This document shows positions 14,867 to 19,287 of a stretch of DNA of 19,287 nucleotides, one piece after another. The DNA comes from Coxiellaceae bacterium UBA1530 (GTDB taxonomy: Bacteria; Pseudomonadota; Gammaproteobacteria; Coxiellales; Coxiellaceae), in contig DCQA01000049.1 of NCBI GenBank assembly GCA_002323325.1, forward strand, positions 36,957-56,243, in the 5' to 3' direction. Positions within the stretch are counted from its first letter, which is position 1; each line of letters begins with the position of its first letter. The position numbers and the translations under genes are program-made. Below the pieces are notes generated by a model. The model saw only the letters and a program-made list of their open reading frames with translations, was not told where the DNA came from and made no database searches.

Positions 14867-16909
14867 ATGGCAGATGAAAAAACACCTAAGCATTCTGATG
14901 AAATGCCACAATTAAAATGGCTAAAGTCAAAACATAAGCGCGAAGCAAATTTATTTTTCTCTCTTTGTAGGGGTGAACAAGAGTATGTCTTAAAAGAAGA
15001 ATTCAAAGAAGCGCTGATACAAACTGGACTACAAACAAACGATGATCGATTAGGAAAGCTATTTGAAGAATTAGATGTACACGAAGATAATATCAATTTT
15101 GATGATTTTATTAGCATATTAAGAACCTCAGGTTTACTAGGTGAGAAAGCCTTGAGGGGTGAGTTAGCCGTTCCTGATTTCATTGATTTTTCAAAAAATA
15201 TGGATCTCATTTTTGATGAAGTAGAATCCTTTATCAATGGTGACTTAGCTTCTTACATACCACCATTGGCTGAAGTCAATCCAGATCAGTTTGGCGTAGC
15301 CATAGTGACGATAGACGGTCAGATATATCAGCGAGGTGATTCCTGTGTGGACTTTTCGATTCAGTCAATATGTAAGCCCTTTAACTATTGTTTTGCCATG
15401 GAGAAATTAGGATTACAAGCAGTGCATCATCACGTTGGTCAAGAGCCATCGGGTCGCCAATTTAATGATCTCACTTTGATGCAGAGGAATTCCGAAGATA
15501 ACTTAGAAGAAGGAAATAGCGAAGTTCCATTTAATCCAATGGTCAATTCAGGCGCCATTATGACCGCTGGACTGATACTACCCGAATTATCAAATAGCCA
15601 GAGATTATGTTTTGTTAAAGAGCAATTTGGTCGATTAATAGGATGGCAAGAAAAAGGGAATTCAACCATCGATCTGCCACGATTCAACAAAGTTATGGCA
15701 CGACAAGAGAATTTTAAAGGCTACAACAATATTGCCTCAGCATTTTTGCTAATGGCAACCGGAAATCTACCACACTCTAAGTTGCAACTACCTGATGATA
15801 ATTACCAGGACAGCCTCGATGAGTTTGACTTCTACGTTGAACCCGCCGTAACAAGAGCTCTCAAATTATACTTTAGTATTTGCTCCATAGAAATGACCGC
15901 CACTGATATAGCGATGGCTGCCGCTACACTCGCAAATAGTGGTGTCTGCCCCATCACACAAGATCGAGTTCTTAGTCAAGAAACAGTAAGGAACTGTATG
16001 CCAGTTCTTCAAATGTGTGGAATGTATAATAGTAGCGGACATTTTTTTCAAGAGATTGGCTTACCCGCAAAAAGTGGTGTCGGTGGGGGTGTTATGTTAG
16101 TGGTGCCTCAGTTAATGGGAATTTGTATTTTTTCACCGAGACTTGATCTACATGGGAATAGTGTGCGTGGTATTGAGATGGCACGGCGTATCACATCGAA
16201 ATATCTAGTCCATTTATTCGATGGCACTATGACTGATACCAGTCGTATTGACCCCAAAGTCCCTATTGCCCGTTGGCGTGCAAACAGTTGTTCAGAAGCT
16301 ATTTGGGCAGCAAGTAATGGAAGTATGCGCACACTGGAACGCTTAGTGAGTCAGCAACGAGATCTTCAAGCCGGCGATTATGATCGCCGAACGCCACTAC
16401 ACCTGGCATCTGCTGAGGGTCATTTGGAAGTAGTTGAATTTCTACTCGATCATGGTGTTCAACCCATCGCTGATCGCTGGGGTGGCTTCCCTATTGCGGA
16501 TGCACAAAATAATAATCACCATAAAATCATTGAAGTTTTCAATCGACTCCCTATCGTATATACGCAACCAGTACACTTTGTAGAGAATATTCATGGTAAA
16601 ACTGATCAGATGACCACCTTTGATGATGAGTTGATGGTTATCGAGCTTTTGTTCGCTGCTGCTGAGAATAATGTGAACGGTATTCGTCAGTTGGTTGCAA
16701 AAGGAGTACCGGTACATGCTGGTGATTATGACTCACGTACAGCACTTCATTTAGCTGCCGCAGAAGGGAGCTTAGCTGCGGTTCATTATCTAGTTGGCCA
16801 TGGTCATCCGCTATACGTTCGTGACCGCTGGGGAGCAACACCATATGACGAAGCTAAACGAGAAAATAGATCGGCAGTCTTGCAGTATTTAAACAAATTA
16901 ATGGACTAA
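14867..16909 (+). CDS. Glutaminase with animal-GLS-like architecture: EF-hand-like region, catalytic domain, two ankyrin modules (680 aa)
   Basis: Hydrolyses glutamine to glutamate and ammonia. Residues 22-95 resemble the N-terminal EF-hand-like four-helix region of animal GLS (paired helices, TGLQTNDDRL, then AVPDFIDFSKNMD). The serine-type glutaminase domain spans about 125-445, and active-site residues of human GLS have visible counterparts: Y130, the S167-x-x-K170 dyad, N227 (NPMVNSGA), E281, N288, Y335 (LYFSICSIEM), Y387 (CGMYNSSG) and V405 (KSGVGGG). After it come two copies of the GLS-type ankyrin module (about 474-561 and 586-678), each with a DYDxRT-LHLAxAEG repeat and a DRWG repeat. 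Typical bacterial glutaminases have only the catalytic domain (about 310 residues). No signal peptide. AGGAG lies eight bases before the ATG. Monocistronic, with long gaps on both sides. Confidence 0.93.
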   Translation: MADEKTPKHSDEMPQLKWLKSKHKREANLFFSLCRGEQEYVLKEEFKEALIQTGLQTNDDRLGKLFEELDVHEDNINFDDFISILRTSGLLGEKALRGELAVPDFIDFSKNMDLIFDEVESFINGDLASYIPPLAEVNPDQFGVAIVTIDGQIYQRGDSCVDFSIQSICKPFNYCFAMEKLGLQAVHHHVGQEPSGRQFNDLTLMQRNSEDNLEEGNSEVPFNPMVNSGAIMTAGLILPELSNSQRLCFVKEQFGRLIGWQEKGNSTIDLPRFNKVMARQENFKGYNNIASAFLLMATGNLPHSKLQLPDDNYQDSLDEFDFYVEPAVTRALKLYFSICSIEMTATDIAMAAATLANSGVCPITQDRVLSQETVRNCMPVLQMCGMYNSSGHFFQEIGLPAKSGVGGGVMLVVPQLMGICIFSPRLDLHGNSVRGIEMARRITSKYLVHLFDGTMTDTSRIDPKVPIARWRANSCSEAIWAASNGSMRTLERLVSQQRDLQAGDYDRRTPLHLASAEGHLEVVEFLLDHGVQPIADRWGGFPIADAQNNNHHKIIEVFNRLPIVYTQPVHFVENIHGKTDQMTTFDDELMVIELLFAAAENNVNGIRQLVAKGVPVHAGDYDSRTALHLAAAEGSLAAVHYLVGHGHPLYVRDRWGATPYDEAKRENRSAVLQYLNKLMD

Positions 16910-17477
16910 GAATACTCACCGAAGTGTTAATATTGGGTGATACGTAATCATCAAATCCATGATGAACAGCAACCCTAGTGATTTAGTGATCGTCACGAGC
17001 GACGAAGAGACAATAGACTGAACGATGAAGAATATATGTTGACACACAATAAAAAACACGTGCTCTTTTAAAAAGCCTATAGAAAGTATCCAGGATTTTC
17101 TTTAAAAAAAACCTAAAGATCATAACAATATCTTTACGTCACCCGATGGATAATAAGCACCACCCCTGAAAGATAAATTTATATCGCATTTACAAAACGT
17201 ACATTTAGTAAAGACTGACAATCAAATAATTGATCGACGCTAGCCTTTTGTTTTGTTCATCATCAAGGTTAAGCATGCCTCATTCATTATCAAAATCCCA
17301 TTGGCAATCCTGGCGTGACACTTACGATCAAATCGACCTGAAAAAATAAACTATAAAATCTATCCGTGGTCTAATTTCAATAAAGAACCTAACTTCATAA
17401 TCTCTTGTAATCGACATACCATGATCAATGGGTTATACCCGTAATACTCTGTCTTTAATTTCAAGATAAGTCTTTCT
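16910..17477. other. 568-base gap with no convincing gene
   Basis: AT-rich DNA between the convergent ends of the glutaminase gene and the effector-like gene. Only weak signs are present: a 6-base stem TCATCA/TGATGA (about 16948-16965), a short GGGT-TAT-ACCC hairpin (17430-17440) without a T-run, and a 24-codon reading frame with a ribosome site (17275-17349). No rho-independent terminator with a good stem and T-tract was found for either flanking gene. Confidence 0.5.
17275..17349 (+). CDS. Possible microprotein (24 aa)
   Basis: ATG with AAGG six bases upstream opens a 24-residue frame (MPHSLSKSHW followed by a charged end, DQIDLKK) ending in TAA. It is polar, has no membrane segment and resembles nothing I know. 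A frame of this length with a ribosome-like purine run arises by chance often, so the only support is the start signal and its position in an otherwise empty gap. Confidence 0.15.
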   Translation: MPHSLSKSHWQSWRDTYDQIDLKK

Positions 17478-18533
17478 TCATATCTGATTTTTGAGTTGTA
17501 AAGGGTCTTGACCCACTAATGAACTGCTGTTTGCACGAGATCTCTTACTATCATGAAACTTTTCATCACCTCCAAACAAACCACGACGTTTTGAAGAGAA
17601 GGCGCTGTAAAAATTAGGCGGGGGTATCGTCGCCCTCGACCCTCCAGTTGATGAAAATAACGCCGTTGGCTGTCTTCGATGAGGTCGGTTCTCCTTATTA
17701 TCTCTATGACGCAAAAGACTCTGTGTCGAACAATGTTGATGCTGGGTAGTAGAATCATCGCTAGGTAATAACTCGTTAGGCGGATTATTCTCAGGTACTA
17801 TTGATGTCGGTGTATCCCCCACCTTTTGATTGAAGTATTCGGTATAAGAGGAAGAGGTATAATCTAAAAAAAATTGCGCTGGCTCACCACCGGTAGGTTG
17901 CTCTATAGAACATGGCCGAACATAAAGCTGCTGTAGGTCTTCAACAGAATAGCCATGACATTCTAAACATGGCAGTAGGACGGTATGCAGTGTTTCTGAG
18001 GGAATGCGGTAGTGGCCAGTCCGATTAGATACAAAAGTCAATTTGCCCGAGTGATCGAATCCAAGCTCACCTGCTGCCAACAAGTAAGGTGCATCCTCTG
18101 TATTTGATCTATTCGCTATAGAGATATGTGAAAACTCTTCAAAATCTGGATTATTTGTAGCACAAATTAACTGACCCTCAACTGTCACAATAAAACGATA
18201 TAGCATGATATCACTACCGCCTAAGTTCAGCGTTTGACGCTTATCACTTGATGATGAACCGCTTTTCAATATCGGTTGTTCACCACTTATCTGACTCAGT
18301 GATGTGTTAATTTTAGTAAGGTCGCCTCTATATCTCAGCCATGGGCAAAGCTCTACCTTAGACATGCGTTCACTTGCTTCAGGAGAGGGGTTTGGTCGAT
18401 AAGCTGTGAGATTATTGCCTTGAATGTTGATAAGCTTTGTCAGTGGTATGGGGTCAGAGTTCCTTGTGGGGGACGCTGGAGGTTTTTCAACGTTGAGACT
18501 CGATGGATTGTGTGACAAAGAAGAATGACGCAT
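17478..18533 (-). CDS. Unrecognised serine-rich protein with a TGHY module, effector-like (351 aa)
   Basis: No named family recognised. Residues 1-100 are polar and rich in S, P and N. A compact central part (about 112-187) contains YLLAAGELGF, GKLTFVSNRTGHY and a following PSETLHTVLLPCLECHGY. This resembles the AAGE...SNxSGHYxP pattern I associate with assorted bacterial toxins and secreted proteins, a recollection rather than a named domain. The last 100 residues are disordered, with basic clusters including RR-x12-KRSR (316-333), which has the form of a bipartite nuclear localisation signal. There is no signal peptide or membrane segment. ATG at 18533 is preferred; an in-frame TTG at 18572 would add 13 residues. 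No ribosome site is evident. A secreted host-directed protein is an inference from composition and motifs. Confidence 0.6.
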   Translation of the reverse strand: MRHSSLSHNPSSLNVEKPPASPTRNSDPIPLTKLINIQGNNLTAYRPNPSPEASERMSKVELCPWLRYRGDLTKINTSLSQISGEQPILKSGSSSSDKRQTLNLGGSDIMLYRFIVTVEGQLICATNNPDFEEFSHISIANRSNTEDAPYLLAAGELGFDHSGKLTFVSNRTGHYRIPSETLHTVLLPCLECHGYSVEDLQQLYVRPCSIEQPTGGEPAQFFLDYTSSSYTEYFNQKVGDTPTSIVPENNPPNELLPSDDSTTQHQHCSTQSLLRHRDNKENRPHRRQPTALFSSTGGSRATIPPPNFYSAFSSKRRGLFGGDEKFHDSKRSRANSSSLVGQDPLQLKNQI

Positions 18534-18554
18534 GGTAATGAAAAACTCTGAATT

Positions 18555-18573
18555 TTTGACTCTAAACGTCAAA
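18555..18573. promoter_or_regulatory. Inverted repeat TTTGAC-N7-GTCAAA upstream of the effector-like gene
   Basis: A perfect 6-base inverted repeat with a 7-base spacer, 22 bases before the ATG at 18533. On the minus strand it lies just downstream of TATATT, a possible -10 box, so a bound dimer would cover the transcription start. Its form is that of a repressor or response-regulator site; the protein is unknown. Confidence 0.35.
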
Positions 18574-18660
18574 TATACGCGAGATAGATTAAAATAACCT
18601 TAAATATAGTCAAAATACTATCAATTTCACCTTAAAAAAACATTAAATAGCCGGCAGGCG

Positions 18661-18689
18661 TTGGCCTAATTGCTCAAATCCTCTACACT
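18661..18689 (+). promoter_or_regulatory. Possible promoter of the PspC-domain gene
   Basis: TTGGCC (18661-18666) and TACACT (18684-18689) are 17 bases apart, each matching four of six consensus positions, and lie about 36 bases before the ATG. The match is weak and other hexamers in this AT-rich gap cannot be excluded. Confidence 0.3.
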
Positions 18690-18724
18690 TAATTTGTTCA
18701 TTATTTTACCCTAATGCGAGTCTT

Positions 18725-19287
18725 ATGAATCCCAATACCACCTACACACCTCTCACCCGGTCACAAGACAATCATTTGATTGCGGGTGTTTGCAGCGGCA
18801 TTGCCAAGGTATTTAATATTGACCCATCATGGATCAGAATAGCGTTTTTAATCAGTTTATTTCTATTCAAGTTCACTCTAGTGATCTATCTACTGCTATG
18901 GATCTACCTACCTCGTGCGACTAAACATCAGGCATCAATAGGGCCACAAACACAAACGCTACCAACTCCCGACCATCAAGAACCCGCTATATTGATGGCA
19001 CCCGCAATACCAACCACTCTTGAAGATATCGATCACCCACTTCCACCACTGGCCGAGCTTCTACAGGATCACACTGTTGATACTTCTAGCCAGAAAATCA
19101 ATCTAGAACAGCCAGTACCTGTCGAAACATCGACATATAACAACCCCGAGACATCAGACCTCTTGACAGCCTTTGAGAACGACATGACCACACCATCTAA
19201 CGACACAACAATGAATCGAACACAAGCAACGTCCTTTGAGGAATTCCCCAGTGACTTTTTAGCCTCATTTGATGATGAAACAACCAG
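18725..19287 (+). CDS. PspC-domain membrane protein, 3' end beyond the window (first 187 aa)
   Basis: Residues 10-67 form a PspC domain: LTRSQDNHLIAGVCSGIAKV, then FNIDPSWIRIAFLI and a hydrophobic helix ending LLLWIYLP. PspC is an inner-membrane sensor of the phage-shock envelope stress response that, with PspB, binds PspA; many bacteria have lone PspC-domain proteins of less certain role. After the helix comes a long polar tail rich in T, P, D and E (about 70-187), apparently disordered, still open at the window end. The start at 18725 has GCGAG close upstream. It is transcribed away from the effector-like gene; psp partners are not visible here. Confidence 0.85.
   Translation, partial: MNPNTTYTPLTRSQDNHLIAGVCSGIAKVFNIDPSWIRIAFLISLFLFKFTLVIYLLLWIYLPRATKHQASIGPQTQTLPTPDHQEPAILMAPAIPTTLEDIDHPLPPLAELLQDHTVDTSSQKINLEQPVPVETSTYNNPETSDLLTAFENDMTTPSNDTTMNRTQATSFEEFPSDFLASFDDETT

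Noticed and set aside
14860..15237. 125-residue minus-strand frame opposite the glutaminase start
   Set aside because: Serine-rich antisense shadow of a clear coding region, with no recognisable protein features.
16442..16844. Two overlapping minus-strand frames opposite the ankyrin part of the glutaminase
   Set aside because: Both are antisense to a strongly supported domain and resemble no protein.
1..19287. CRISPR arrays, insertion sequences or prophage genes
   Set aside because: No regularly spaced repeat array, transposase, integrase or terminal inverted repeats were seen.

Overview
This AT-rich stretch looks like the chromosome of a Gram-negative proteobacterium. Support comes from the TamA/TamB outer-membrane pair, AmpG, PssA and a cardiolipin synthase. 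A gammaproteobacterium is the most natural reading: tRNA-Ala and tRNA-Glu sit beside gltX, and coaA is of type I. One signal points elsewhere: three GTTC repeats at 11-base spacing in front of the Y-family polymerase gene match the alphaproteobacterial type of LexA box. Eukaryote-like features (a kidney-type glutaminase with ankyrin repeats, a separate small ankyrin protein, an effector-like serine-rich protein) fit a host-associated or intracellular life, but the genus cannot be read from this window.

Layout, left to right. (1) 1-2479, minus strand: coaA, gltX, tRNA-Ala(GGC), and a tRNA-Glu(UUC) cut by the window edge. (2) 2639-8140, plus strand: tamA and tamB overlapping by 4 bases, then a small ankyrin protein and a small DUF2892-type membrane protein. 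(3) 8137-10179, minus strand: pssA followed by ampG, with ampG ending tail to tail with the previous group. (4) 10431-11908, plus strand: a DUF3579 gene overlapping a cardiolipin synthase gene by 4 bases. (5) 11910-14208, minus strand: a Y-family DNA polymerase gene followed by a Ca2+/Na+ antiporter gene. (6) 14209-14866, non-coding: LexA-like repeats, a 14-base palindrome, and a GC-richer structured segment that may be a small RNA. (7) 14867-16909, plus strand: the glutaminase. (8) 16910-17477, no convincing gene. (9) 17478-18533, minus strand: an unrecognised effector-like gene. (10) From 18725, plus strand: a PspC-domain gene running off the end.

Much of the window serves the envelope. TamA/TamB handle outer-membrane assembly and probably phospholipid traffic; PssA and ClsB make phosphatidylethanolamine precursor and cardiolipin; AmpG recycles peptidoglycan; the PspC protein suggests membrane stress sensing. 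The right third is accessory in character. Its most striking gene is a 680-residue glutaminase that follows the plan of animal GLS (N-terminal EF-hand-like region, catalytic domain, C-terminal ankyrin module), with the ankyrin module present twice.
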